A stretch of DNA of 64,000 bases. Source: Scilla litardierei (lineage: Eukaryota > Streptophyta > Magnoliopsida > Asparagales > Asparagaceae). A program made the translations under genes and the position numbers. Position 1 is the stretch's first letter, and each line of letters begins with the position of its first letter. This document shows positions 11,331 to 22,166 of this stretch, piece by piece. The stretch is taken from contig CM061142.1 of the NCBI GenBank assembly GCA_030789695.1, positions 160,520,391 to 160,584,390 on the forward strand. Reading direction: 5' to 3'. Under the pieces are notes generated by a model, which ran no database searches, had not been told where the DNA came from, and saw only the letters and a list, made by a program, of their open reading frames with translations.

Positions 11331-13125
11331 TGTAAGGACCTTGTCTATGGGGAAAACACTAGAAGGGGGGTTGAATAGTGTTTATGCAAATTTAAAAGGA
11401 ATTTACGACAAATAAAATGCAATCCAATAAATAGTGCGGAATAGAAAACAACCCAAAGAGAAACACACGCAAACGCAGTTATGTTTCAAGGGTTCAGATT
11501 ACCCAAGTCAACTCCTGACTTGTTCCCGGTAATCTTACGTCCCTACCACCCGGATACCACCGGATACTCAAGTTAGAACCCTAACTTGAGGCTTCCTTAA
11601 AAACCCACTTGTAGCAACCCTACAAGTGCAATCGAATACAATCGATGTCCTTGACTCCCACAACCAGGGAGCAAGCAAAAACCACTCTCACAACCGAGAG
11701 CACAATTCAAATAATGAAGTTATGAAATACGAAAGCAACACTTACAATCACCTATGCCTTGAAGTAGAACTTGAATGAGAAGTGTGATGTGTGTTGAAGA
11801 ACTCTCTTGGAAGAGAGGAGGAAAGCCCTTTCTCTTGACTGCACCAAATGCCTAGAGGATCAACTTTGGTTCTTGGTTGGAGAGTAAGAGAATCAGATTT
11901 GGAAATACTTAGGGCTTTGGATTTGAAAGCTTTGATCTTTGTAAATGAAAGCTTGAAGGATTTTGCATTGAATGAGTAACCTTCCAATGAAATAGTAGAA
12001 GCTCTATTTATAGCTTTCTCAAATCCATAAAACAGTTTAGGCAAAAACCCAATCGAAATCCGTGAGAAAAATCTCAACGGATATAATCTGAACTTGCGAC
12101 AGGCGACTGCTGCACAGTCAGCAAGGGTAGGTGAGAATTCATAACGGTAACTTACCACGTGGACAGTCGACTGATGAAGCCAAGACATTCGTCTGTAAAA
12201 CCAACAGGCGACTGTACATACTTCGACAGGCGATTGGCCGAGAGAAGAGTAAGTTAGCTGAAATACTGGAAATCTCACAAGATACAGGACAGACGACTGA
12301 TGCAAGGAACACAGTCGACTGTTAATCAGAACATGCGACTGTATAACCTTAAACAGACGACTGTCCCAGACAGGAGAAATTTCCAGAGAGCTAAGTCAAA
12401 TAATAGACTTACAGACAGGCGACTGTTGCAGCATAGATAGTCGACTGCTCTAATATACAGTCGACTGTATATACAGCATAAGTCGACTGGCCGTAGAAAT
12501 CGGATCAAACAGAGTTTGGGCAAGGAGAGGCAGGCGACTGATGAACCATTCACAGTCGACTGTCGCTAAGACATGCACCTGATAAACGTTCAACAGTAGC
12601 CTGTGCGAGATAATCAGAGAGGACCCAAAAACTGCATTGTAATAGTCTGTGCATAACAGGCGACTGTAGAACAAAACACAGTCGACTATTTTTTGAGACA
12701 TGCGACTGCAAACTGTTAAGCAGTCGGCTGTTATAAACAATCCTAGCACAAACAAAAGAGAATTGAATTGAGATCAAATGACAAAGGTCTAGAGGTGTCC
12801 TATGATCGAAAGTAGATTTGTGTGAGTGCTCCATCATAGTTCTACTTCTAAGCTACATACTAGAAGAGATAAAAGAAAAATTACATTGACGAATAATCTC
12901 TTCTTTCCATCGTATGAGCTTGAAGTCTTTACGGAGCTTCAATCATCAATCTACGATCATCCAATTCATATCATTTGCCTTCAATCACGTTTGTGAGTCA
13001 TCCATTGCTAGTTGATCTTCATAGTAAGCTTATACAATGGATTAACTGCAAAATAGGGGATTAGTCACAAGTATTTATGTTTGCTCATCATTAACACCAA
13101 GTAGGGAGAAGTCCAATACTCAACA
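11331..13125 (-). repeat. Element 1 5' LTR, 1795 bp
   Basis: On the plus strand it reads TGTAAGGACC...TACTCAACA, and so begins TG and ends CA. It sits next to the primer site at one end and the interrupted RT frame of element 3 at the other. The part 12163-13125 matches the 3' LTR. TATTTATA at 12005-12012 gives a minus-strand TATAAATA box. Degenerate ACAGTCGACTGT palindromes crowd 12098-12730, upstream of the TATA box in the sense direction, as an enhancer block would be. 11331-12000 holds the R/U5 side without the motif. Confidence 0.9.
12005..12012 (-). promoter_or_regulatory. TATA box of element 1 LTR
   Basis: CTATAAATAGAGC on the minus strand, downstream of the palindrome array in the sense direction and about 670 bases before the LTR end. 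Confidence 0.55.
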
Positions 13126-15060
13126 AAAAACTGATGAAAGCCAAGCCTTGATATCCATCACAAAGCCCTTGTCATTTCCGGCTATTAAAATGTAATCTAC
13201 ATATAGAGACATAATAACGTACTTGCTCTTAATCCTATTGATATATACACAATTATCTTCATCAAGCATGGAAAAACCATTTGATAAGACAACTTCTTGA
13301 AATCGTATATACCATTGCCTCGAGGATTGTTTAAGACCATATATGGATTTACGAAGTTTACAAACCTTATGTTCGTTTCCTTCTTTTATAAACCCTGTTG
13401 GTTGTTCCATATAGATCTCCTCGTCCAATTCTCCATTGAGAAAGGCAGTCTTTACATCCATATGATGTAATTCGAGGTCTAAGCAAGCTACCATAGCCAG
13501 AATCATGCGAATCGAGGTAAAACGGACAACAGGTGAGAAGGTCTCTTCGTAGTCTATCCCTTCCTGTTGCGTAAAACCTTTCGCGACAAGGCGAGCTTTA
13601 TATCTGTCAATAGAGCCATCAGACTTATGCTTGATCTTGAGAACCCATTTGTTCCCAATTGCTCTACGTCCTCTGGGTAAGTAAACTAAGTCCCAGACTT
13701 GGTTAACTTTCATGGATTCCAACTCCTCCTTCATCGCTTCCATCCATTTGTCTTTCGCAGGGCATGATACGGCCTGTTTGAAAGTAGCAGGCTCGTCATC
13801 TTCTTGTAGTAAAGTCATAAAGGTTTGCGGAAATTCGTCCTCAAATCTTAGAGGAGCCAACCTTGTACGACTACTATGTCGTATTTGAGATTCTTCAAGT
13901 CCTTGTTGATTCGAATTTAGATCAATTCTAATATCACTCCCACTTAGAATGTCGTTAGAAATGCTCCCACTTGGATCATTATTCCCTTATGGAATAGGAT
14001 TAGCGTCATTCGTATCATCCATTGGTGAAGTTTGAAACGTATTTTTATCTTCACCAAGAATTCTCCCACTTGAATGAGGTAATCCTTCTTGATCATTAAT
14101 CTCAAATAGAGATAAGTCCTGACTTATCTCACCCTGTCTTGGAAACTCGTTTTCCAAGAAAGTGACATCCCTCGACTCAAATTCAATTAGACCTCCATTG
14201 TCTTCCTGACCAATGAAAACATAACCTTTGGAGTTTTCTGCGTATCGTATAAAGATACATTTCCTTCCCCGTGGCCCAAGTTTGCCATACTTATGGGAGG
14301 AAATATGTGCGTAGGATGCACATCCCCAAGGTTTTAAAATGTTTAAGTCAGGAGACCTTTGGTTCCACAACTCATAAGGAGTGGAGCTAACTGATTTCGA
14401 GGGTACGCGGTTTAAAATGAAAGTGGCCGTCAATAATGCATCACCCCAAAAGGTGATCGGCAAGTTAGCTTGTGCCATCATTGAACGGACCATTTCCATT
14501 AAAGTCCTATTCCTCCTTTCTGCAACACCATTTTGTTGCGGAGTATAAGGCATAGTTACCTGATGAACTATGCCTTTTTCATCACAAAGTTCTTCAAAAC
14601 TTGTTGATTGATATTCACCGCCCCTATCGGTTCGCAAGACCTTAATCTTGCGATCTAATTGATTTTCCACTAAACTCATATAGTTTTTAAAGCAGGTTAA
14701 TGCTTCACTTTTGTGGGATATCAAATAGATATGACCGAATCGGGTGAAATCATCAATAAAAGTGATGAAATAGGACTTCCCGCATCTTGTCTTGACATTC
14801 ATCGGACCACATATGTCCGAATGGATGAGCTGTAATGGAACCTCGGCCCTTGTGCCGGTTCCAAACGGCTTGCGACAAGATTTCCCAACAAGGCAATGTT
14901 CGCAAGTCGACATATCAACCTTTGAAACATTGGATAGAAGGCCACGTTTGGCAAGTCTATCCATACGCGTTGGTTCAATGTGACCAAGCCCTGCGTGCCA
15001 ACAAATTATATCAGACTCATAAGTCCAAGAATTTGTAACAAGGAAATTTTCATTACAAAA
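13126..15060 (-). pseudogene. pol: Element 3 pol: integrase and partial reverse transcriptase
   Basis: Integrase has the zinc-binding WHAGLGHI...CEHCLVG near 15000-14890, the catalytic aspartates in SDICGP and RTDRGGEY, and the glutamate in NGVAERRNR. A stop at 13987 breaks the frame between integrase and RT; both parts are in register. RT shows NKWVLKIKHKSDGS, ARLVAKGFTQQEGIDYEE, MDVKTAFLNG and KSIYGLKQSSRQWY. The active-site box reads YVDYILIAGN instead of YVDD, so a catalytic aspartate is lost. The frame ends at the element 1 insertion. Even without that insertion this copy would be dead. Confidence 0.88.
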
Positions 15061-15153
15061 TGAGAGTCATACATTGTATTTAATACAATAAATCCTTTGA
15101 ATACATACCCAGTACCAATTAAGGAATTATTACAAAACGAGTCCACTTTACAA

Positions 15154-16335
15154 TCATGAAAAAAACCAGCTATAACCAAGACCCATTAACACGACCATAG
15201 ATATAATATTCCTTCGAATATCTGGAGCGAAAAGGACATCATGTAGTAAGATAGTGCGGTCGTTGTCCAAGACTAGCTTGCAAGTCCCAACGCCTTTCAC
15301 TTTAACACGTGTGTTGTTTCCTACATAAATCCACTTTGTTCCTTGGGGTATCCGGTGATACTCCACGAAGGACCGTCTATCCCTTGCTATGTGGTCGATG
15401 GCACCTGAATCAATTATCCAAAATGGATTAGATTCCACAAGAAATATTGAACTAGAAACACATATGTAACTATCATTACAAGTTACCTTGTCACCTTCAC
15501 CCGTACAAGAACGGGCATAGTGACCTAACTTGTTGCACTTGAAGCACTTGATCCTCTTCAAGTCTTTCTTCTAGTGCCATTTCTTGTGCACACCCTTATG
15601 TTTGGGTTTCTTGGTAGACTCGGATTGCTTATTACGTTCATTAGTAGACTTCGAACGATCTTTCCGTTTCTTTCCCCCGTGTGAGGAATTAGCAACCATG
15701 TGCACTTCTGCACTTGGCTTGGCAGCCGCAAGCCGCTCTTCCTCTAACTCGAGGTGCTTGGAAACATCGCTGAAGGTCTTGATGCTCTCATTATGAGTGA
15801 GATGCATCTTCATTTGGTCCTACCCATTTGGTAGGGAACGTATGACTGCTTGGATTTGTTGCTCATCAGTGAGCACATGACCTGCATCCTTTAACTCTGA
15901 GATTAGATTCGCCATATGTCGCAGATGTTTCCCCATGGAATGATCTGGACGTTTCTTGTATGAATCAAATCTTATAGTTAAAGAACGAAGTTTGGACACC
16001 GATGTGCCACCAAACTTCTCCTCAAGCTTGGACCATATGTCCATGGCTAGGTCATGCTCTCGGAAGATGCGCATTATGTCATCGGCCATACTGGACAATA
16101 ACGTAATGCGAGCTATATTGTTCTTCCGAGACCAAGCATCAACAGCTTCCTTGTCTCATCTGTGTTGGGCCGTAGTGCCCAACTCCAGTTCAATCATTAC
16201 GTTCTTCAGAGTTTCGAGCACTTCTTGCTCCTCTAGAATGTATTATATCTTGATGGACCATAGTTTGTAATTATCGCCGTTGAGTTTTTCACCTCTGTTT
16301 AACTCAGCAACGATATTCTTTGAAGCGGAAGACAT
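15154..16335 (-). pseudogene. gag: Element 3 gag and protease (several stops)
   Basis: The ATG at 16335 gives MSSASKNIVAELNRGEKLNG, a common copia Gag start. The frame continues in one register through a UBN2-like core (WSKLEEKFGGTS, LRHMANLISELKDAG), a Lys-rich linker, the zinc knuckle CFKCNKLGHYARSC and the protease motif IIDSGAIDHI. Stops at 16243, 15820, 15571 and 15154 interrupt it. Those at 15820 and 15571 look like TGG and CAG codons changed to TAG. The protease has DSGAIDH where DSGAtdH is usual, so its active site remains recognisable. Confidence 0.82.
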
Positions 16336-16849
16336 TTTACTTTTAAAATGCTGCAAAAGACACAAAACCGAAGGTTTGATCAAAAACATTGCATTAAAAA
16401 TTCTTAAAATATAATTCCCACTTGAAATGATAATAGAATATCTCATTTGGATAGTTCTAATTTCAACTCCCACTTAGAATGATATTTATAATTTGGTAAG
16501 TTACTGTCGAAAAATATTGAAGATGTTACTCTAGAATCGGAAAGGTCACTACGTTTCCAATCACCATCTAGAGTAACTTTCAATATTTCCCCATCACTTT
16601 ATCAAATAATAGTACTCTTATAGTACTTTGCAGCGGAAAAGCGTTTTTGAAAACGTATATTTCAAAACGTGTATTTTAACCTAGTACCCTTATGATACTA
16701 GCGAAATATTCGGCAATCCCTAGCCATTGCCGGGGTTGAGCCATTACCGTGCCAAGGCCAGATCCCCTCTGAGGGGATTTTTCTGCAAGCCATCGTCGCC
16801 GACTCCCGTATGGATCCAGGCGCTTCCCCCCTATAGGAGAATTTTGTTG
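16336..16849 (-). other. Leader of element 3, part between gag and the GC-rich repeat
   Basis: Non-coding. 16336-16680 is AT-rich with repeats of the words ACTCCCACTT and TAGAGTAAC. From 16720 on, GC content rises towards the repeat block. Confidence 0.5.
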
Positions 16850-17520
16850 CAGACGACTGCCGTCGGCCCCGTATGGTCGGCCCCATATGCAAGCCCCCCC
16901 CAAAATGCAAGGTCAACCGGGGCTCGGCACTGGCCGAGACCGGGGCCGGCAGTGACCCGGCGCCGGCCACAGCCAGGGTCGGCAGTGGCCCTGGGAAGGC
17001 CTCGGCCTGGCCCTGGCCACTGCCAGGGCCGGCCAGGGTGCCGGTCCTGGCCTCTGCCAGGGCCGGCCAGGCCGCTGTCCTGGCCCTGGCCCCCGACCAG
17101 GGCCGCTGTCCTGGCCCTGGCCCCCGACCAGGGCCGGCCGGGCCCTGGCCCCCGACCAGGGCCGGCCGGGCCCTGGCCCCCGGCCAGGGCACCGGCCCTG
17201 GCCTCTGCCAGGGCCGGCAGGGCCCTGGCCCTGGCCGAGGCCAGGGCGCCGACCCTGGCCCCTGCCAGGGCCGACCAGGCCGGCCCCTGGCTCTGGCCTC
17301 GGCCGGCCAGGGCCTCCTGGCCCTGGCCTGGGCTCGGCCAGGGCCTACTGGCCCTGGCCTGGGCTCGGCCAGGCCTGGCCCTGGCCACGGCCAGGGCCCC
17401 CTGGCCCTGGCCCTGGCCGGCCACGGCCTGGCCCTGGCCGGCCACGGCCTGGCCATGGTCCTTTGGCCTTGGCCGGCCATGGCCCATATGGCCATGGCCG
17501 GCCACCCCCTTTCACGGGGT
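16850..17520. repeat. GC-rich GGCC/CCTGGCC minisatellite in the leader of element 3
   Basis: The block is built almost only from GGCC, CCTGG, CCAGG and GCCGGCC. A 28-bp unit, GGCCCTGGCCCCCGACCAGG plus GCCGGCCG, occurs three times at about 17085-17170. Elsewhere shorter variants alternate. Because GGCC and CCWGG are self-complementary the whole block can fold on itself. Long open frames on both strands (up to about 300 codons at 16698-17856) are by-products of the missing A/T and are not genes. It lies between the primer site and gag, a region that in other elements controls packaging and translation. Confidence 0.85.
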
Positions 17521-18060
17521 TGGCCGCACACCCCCGTCGGAGGGGTGGCCGTGGAAGTTATTGGCCGTAGCCAACCCCATCCGCATGGGGAGGGGGAATG
17601 CATTGCCTTCATAGCCCATATGGCCATGGCGATCATGCATCAAAAATTGTCTTCTCCGATGGGAATAACCACCATCTTCTTCTCCGATGAGACACCCGTT
17701 CGTCGAGAAAGTAGTTATTCTCTAACGGCTGTGTGCCAAAATGAAAAAATAACATACTCTAAAGTTCGCAAACTACACGCTCCACATGAAGAGAGCACCC
17801 ATTCTCAATTGAATGGAGACTCAACATCCATGAAGAGTGCGAGGTTGGCGATATGAACGGTCGGTTCTTCCCGTCACGGAGAGTTCCTGCCATATCCGTA
17901 ATGACAGAAGACCCTAACGTGAAAAGAACAACCGCTGCGTTCTCTCCGTCACGAAGCGTTCCTACCATATCCATAATGGTAGGATACCCATTCGTGAAAA
18001 AGACAACGCCTCGTTGATCGATTCGACGGGGCGACTGTTTGACCGGGGCGAACCTGTATG
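17521..18060 (-). other. Leader of element 3, part between the primer site and the GC-rich repeat
   Basis: Non-coding. Two copies of a block with CCGTCACG, GAG or AGCGTTCCT, and CCATATCC at about 17870 and 17950 form a small internal duplication. Confidence 0.5.
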
Positions 18061-18072
18061 GCTCTGATACCA
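18061..18072 (-). promoter_or_regulatory. Primer binding site of element 3
   Basis: The minus strand reads TGGTATCAGAGC one base after the LTR end at 18074, a match to initiator tRNA-Met. Confidence 0.9.
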
Positions 18073-18073
18073 A

Positions 18074-18603
18074 TGATTGATCCTGTCAAAACAAGGACGT
18101 TAGGATCGAATAATAAAGTAGAGACTTACGCTTGCGTACGCGGCACCGTAATCTCGAAACTTCACCCTCGGATTCGCCACAATGGTCGGTACTTCGTCAC
18201 GGAGGATCGAAGCAGAGTTTCACCGCCTAAATCTCTATTTAGAAGAGGATTTTAATGGAAGGGAGAAGAAGAACACAAGTTGCCTTATGCAAACTTATGT
18301 CATGGTTAGATTAGTATAAAAGGCATACCCTTGGGTCCTATTTATAGGCTTTAGGGGTAGTTATTGTAGGAAATAACCAATTATAAGCTTATTAGCCTAT
18401 ATTAGCCCTTTTACTTATCCTCTTCTTCATTCACTTATCGAGTGCCTTTATGCACTTATAAAGTGACTTTTTCCACTTATCGAGTGGTCCTTTTCACACG
18501 AGAAAAGGTTCCCTTCGCGCACGCTTTCGTGCAAGTGACATCTGAGGTCTGTATATCCTCATACATCCCCTCATGGGTGTATTCATGTCGTCCATATCCA
18601 ACA
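18074..18603 (-). repeat. Element 3 5' LTR, about 530 bp
   Basis: On the plus strand it runs TGATTGATCC...CCATATCCAACA, and so starts TG and ends CA (TGTTGGATATGG on the sense strand). The inner end is fixed by the primer site. The outer end is chosen from the TGTTGGATATGG start typical of such LTRs. No second copy is present for comparison. TATTTATA at 18339-18346 is a minus-strand TATAAATA box. Confidence 0.75.
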
Positions 18604-20786
18604 AATATGCTAGATCATTCAAAACCTGTTATATTAACACACCATTGGACTTTACCATAGTAATGAGAAATCTATGTTAAATCAATGTTTATTGCATCAA
18701 TATTAGATTTAATTCATATAATTTATGAATATGATCATACTATCTGTTTTTAACGAACATGTACATCTTATGAGAAGCTATGTAGCTTCAGAACCAACTC
18801 AAGGAGTAACAAAGTTCAAAAACAATATAGGAATGTTAGATGCATTTCTCCTTTTTAAAATTTTTCATCATAAGGAAGGGAGAAAGAGAGCAGTTAACAT
18901 TGTCTTCCTCGTTTAATTTTTTTTTGAAATTGAAGGTGGCAAGTGCTAGACTTTGCTCGGTTGAATCGCCGCACAGTTTTGTTCTTTGTTTTCCTATAGC
19001 CTGAATCTGTTGTTTCGAGATGGATTCGAATTAACCTGACTACCTCAAATATTTATTAATTTTCTTTCGCAATCTCTCACTTTTTAAACTTAATTTTTGG
19101 CCTGTTTATGTAAATATATTGAGAAAAATATGTGCCTTCAAGTTTATTTTGCTTTTTGTAGGGTGGATATGATATTATTGTTGGCAATGTAATCATGTTG
19201 GAAATTATATTGCTATATTGTTTTAAATTCTTTGTCGTATGAATACATACTAGTCATAACATGTGCCTTTAGGGCGTGGTTAAAATATTCTCCCACCAAA
19301 ATCTTGGATCACCTAATTTTAAACGAACATCAATGATTAAAGCGTAATACTTTTTAGTTAATTACGCCAAAAAATTTTGTCCACCCAAAAAAATTTAGTT
19401 CCCCTAAATTCTAGTTCCTTTTAGATTTAAACTGTGGCCTAAAGACACTATTCATTTAAAATTTCCCCTCTCAAAATATTGAATCCCTCAATTTTAAATG
19501 AACAGTAATAATTAAAATGTAATAACTGTCATTTAGATCCACCCAAGTATGGTGCGATGCATCTAACTCTCTTCTTTTCTCTGAGACCATAATTCCATCA
19601 AAACTTCAGTTATGTTGAGAGTTGGAAGAACTAGCTAATGGTCTAAGCCATAACCATACTTATATTCATTCATATATGGGTTACATCATCTAGAACCCAA
19701 GGGACACCCACTACTAACTGGGTGTAAGGGTGGATGGTTAGTGGGTGGAGACCAAAGGTCGCCCCAATTCATAACACTCCCCACATCCATCCATTCTTAC
19801 CATATGAATTCTTCATGATCCAATACGCTAGTGTGGGGTGGATACTGTTGAATCCAGAGTTACCGTATTTGCCTCGTTAAAACCTTAGCTATGGAAAATC
19901 CAGTGGTAAAAACCAGCAGCTTAATGAAAAAGAGTACAATACACAAGTGACTCCCCCCTGTCCGTACAAGCTTCAGGGTTGCAGGTCTTTCAGTGTATGT
20001 AATGGTGGATGGTTAGTGGGTGTAATGATGGATGGTTATTGGGTGGAGACCAAAGGTCTCCCCTCTTCATAACAAGTTAGAACTTTACAAAAATAGTGGA
20101 ATATTTTTGGTTGTATGGATGAGGAAATAGAAAAGGTTTATGAATAAATAAGTGCATTGTAATACCAAAACACTGTCTTTGACACTTCTTCCACCAATTT
20201 CTTTCTTATTCATGGAACCAGCTTCAAGTAAACAAATTGAAAGTTTAAATATTTCCTCTTTAATTCAAACATGACCTGACTAAGAATGTGATTTATAGAT
20301 ACAATGGACTGAAAAGCAAAGGTTTTTTTGTCAACTCAACTTTAGATGGGCCATAGTGATGTTGTTCATGTTTTCTTCCTTCCAAGTTCTGTTTGACTTC
20401 ATGATTTTCCTTTACTTTCTAATAAAGACTTCAAAGACAGTTAGAACAAAGAAAGTTAGACACATGACCACCCCACATTCTGTGAATCCGTGATTAGCAG
20501 TTTGTTAGATCAGCACGAGTGAATATCTTCTAGTGCAAAGAAAGTTAGAAACGAACATGAATTATTAACTCATCTATTCAACTAAACAAAGTTTAAAATT
20601 TGAGTATAAAATACAAAAAATCTCCAATAAGTATCCCCTCTAATCTTATCAACATGTCTCAAACTTCTTGTGGAAAACTAAATAGAGTAAAAATTATAAG
20701 CTGACATATATTCTTTATTTCCAATTGATGTATTTGATACTAGGATTTGATTATGTGGGCAATGAATTTTGGCTTCTAGTTGGTAT
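18604..20786. other. Unclassified AT-rich DNA between elements 3 and 2
   Basis: I recognise no gene. A 63-codon frame at 18725-18916 has no recognisable features. Two diverged copies of a block with CCACC or CCCTCTCAAAAT and AATTTTAAAnGAACA at 19290-19360 and 19460-19530 look like part of an old small transposon. Otherwise nothing stands out. The last five bases, GGTAT, are the left target duplication of element 2, and this DNA continues at 40069. Confidence 0.5.
19711..20075. repeat. Small repeat unit flanked by GGTGGATGGTTAGTGGGTGG copies
   Basis: The phrase GTGGATGGTTAGTGGGTG followed by GAGACCAAAGGTC and CCCC occurs near 19731-19768 and twice, once diverged, near 20004-20065, in the same orientation. 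Between them lies GCCTCGTTAAAACCTTAGC...AAAAAGAGTACAAT, a phrase I associate with remnants of plant copia elements. I read this as a decayed retroelement fragment but cannot place it in a family. Confidence 0.4.
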
Positions 20787-22143
20787 TGTTGGAATTTCAT
20801 AATTCCATATTTCTATTCCCATATGGTTTTGATATGACAAACACATTCAGTGCTACTAACTCTATGTATGCAGATACATATCAATGCTGAGTTCCACACA
20901 AATGAGATATCTTCATGCATACTCAATCAGATATATCATTCATGAAGCTGGAAAGACAAAGGCACCTAATCTACGACTTGTATATATAATCACTTAATAA
21001 GGATCTCCTGCAAAGAAGCTTCTCAGATTCAGTTGCAGATGCAGTCCTATCTACTGCTTTATGTAATCATTGTCAAATTTACTTTATTAGAGTCACAAAG
21101 CCTTGTGTTAATATGTCTTAGTCATCTAGGTTTCATTACTCAGAGATCTACACTTCCCAATTTCGAAAATTCGCTACTTTGAAAATTGGCAGCCAATAAC
21201 CCCATTTTGGTCGACCAATTTTAAACCTTCGAATTTGGTTATGGGATTGTATGTGCAAACTCCCCTAACCGTGTAGATTCTAGAACTATCTTCCAACGGT
21301 CGAAATTCTCTCTCTAAATTTTGGTCGACCAATGTGGTCATTTTGGTCGACCAATTTCAAAACTAGCCGTTTTGATCCCAACTTTTCAGGGACGGTTCTT
21401 GCCCGTTTTCCAACGTTAACTACAGTCCCCAACTATCCCTAAACACTATAAATAGAGGGGTAGACTCTCTCTTTCACTTCACTCACTTTCCTCTTCTTTA
21501 CTCTCTTATTTGTTGAAATCAAGTCTTTCATTTTCTAAAGCTTTAGGCCATTAGTTGTTCTTTTCTTATTTGTAAGAAGAAATCATTATATTTCTTTCTT
21601 CGTTTAAGAACGGAAGAACTTGGATTTTCAACATCATTTTGGAAAGTTGTTTGTGTTCATAATTGCAAGAAGAAATCAATTGATCTCTCTCTTCTTTTAT
21701 GAACCAGAGAACTTCAAGTGTTGATGTTCATTACATATCTTTTACATCTTGAAGTTCATCTTCTAAACACCATCCTTGAATTCATTCTCTGAAATTTATA
21801 ACAAGGCTATAGGTGTTTTTCTATTTTTTAACAGGTTTGAATCTCTGTTTAGAGATTGTACAAAGTTTGGGACACGAGGAGTGTCGCAATTTTTGTAAGT
21901 TTGTGCTTGCATGGCAAGTGATTATAGTGGATTGAAAATCTCTACGGGGTAGAGGACTGGAGTAGGATCACAAGGTTCCGAACCAGGATAAATCTCTGTG
22001 TTTGTGATTGATTTAATTTCAGTACTTGTCATTTTATTTCTGCGCCATCTTTGCAAATATTACTAACATTTTATTTGCACATTTTTATTATATACACTAT
22101 TCACCCCCCTCTAGTGTATTGATCCATATAGGCTAAAATTACA
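20787..22143 (+). repeat. Element 2 5' LTR, 1357 bp
   Basis: It begins TGTTGGAATTTC and ends AAAATTACA. Three perfect TTGGTCGACCAA palindromes lie at 21207-21218, 21321-21332 and 21343-21354, upstream of the TATAAATA box at 21447-21454. It matches the split 3' LTR with roughly one difference per 25 bases in the first 230 bases compared by eye. Confidence 0.92.
21447..21454 (+). promoter_or_regulatory. TATA box of element 2 LTR
   Basis: CTATAAATAGAGG at this place is conserved in the 3' LTR at 30965-30972. It follows the palindrome cluster by about 90 bases, the expected enhancer-promoter order. Confidence 0.65.
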
Positions 22144-22145
22144 TT

Positions 22146-22157
22146 TGGTATCGGAGC
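22146..22157 (+). promoter_or_regulatory. Primer binding site of element 2
   Basis: TGGTATCGGAGC lies two bases after the LTR, one mismatch (A to G) from the initiator tRNA-Met complement TGGTATCAGAGC. Confidence 0.88.
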
Positions 22158-22166
22158 AAGGCTAAG

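Larger units (their letters stand above)
2382..13125 (-). mobile_element. Element 1: Sirevirus-like Ty1/copia retrotransposon
   Basis: The order on the minus strand is 5' LTR (13125-11331), tRNA-Met primer site, gag, pol in copia order (protease, integrase, RT, RNase H), an extra ORF, several polypurine tracts, then the 3' LTR (3344-2382 in this window). Copia gene order, an extra ORF after pol, multiple AGGGGGAG tracts and LTR palindromes together point to the Sirevirus lineage. The 5' LTR is complete. The 3' LTR is cut at 2381/2382, where the Tat-like element begins. The right end abuts the RT reading frame of element 3, so this element inserted there. Gag and pol carry several stops and the element is no longer autonomous. 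Confidence 0.85.
13126..18603 (-). mobile_element. Element 3: Ty1/copia retrotransposon, 5' part only
   Basis: From right to left it has a 530-bp LTR, a tRNA-Met primer site, a 1.7-kb leader with a GC-rich repeat, and gag, protease, integrase and RT. The RT frame is interrupted at 13125/13126 by element 1, shortly after its YVDY motif, so the RNase H part and 3' LTR must lie beyond element 1 outside this window. The coding style (SDICGPM, RTDRGGEY, NGVAERRNR) is that of Tork/Angela-type copia and clearly differs from the two Sirevirus-like elements. Confidence 0.85.

Noticed and set aside
16698..17856. Long open frames on both strands (up to 327 codons) rich in Pro/Gly/Ala/Trp
   Set aside because: They coincide with the GC-rich GGCC/CCTGG repeat, overlap each other in several frames, and exist only because the repeat lacks A/T-rich stop codons.
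18725..18916. 63-codon frame in unclassified DNA
   Set aside because: AT-rich, no recognisable motif, no supporting context.
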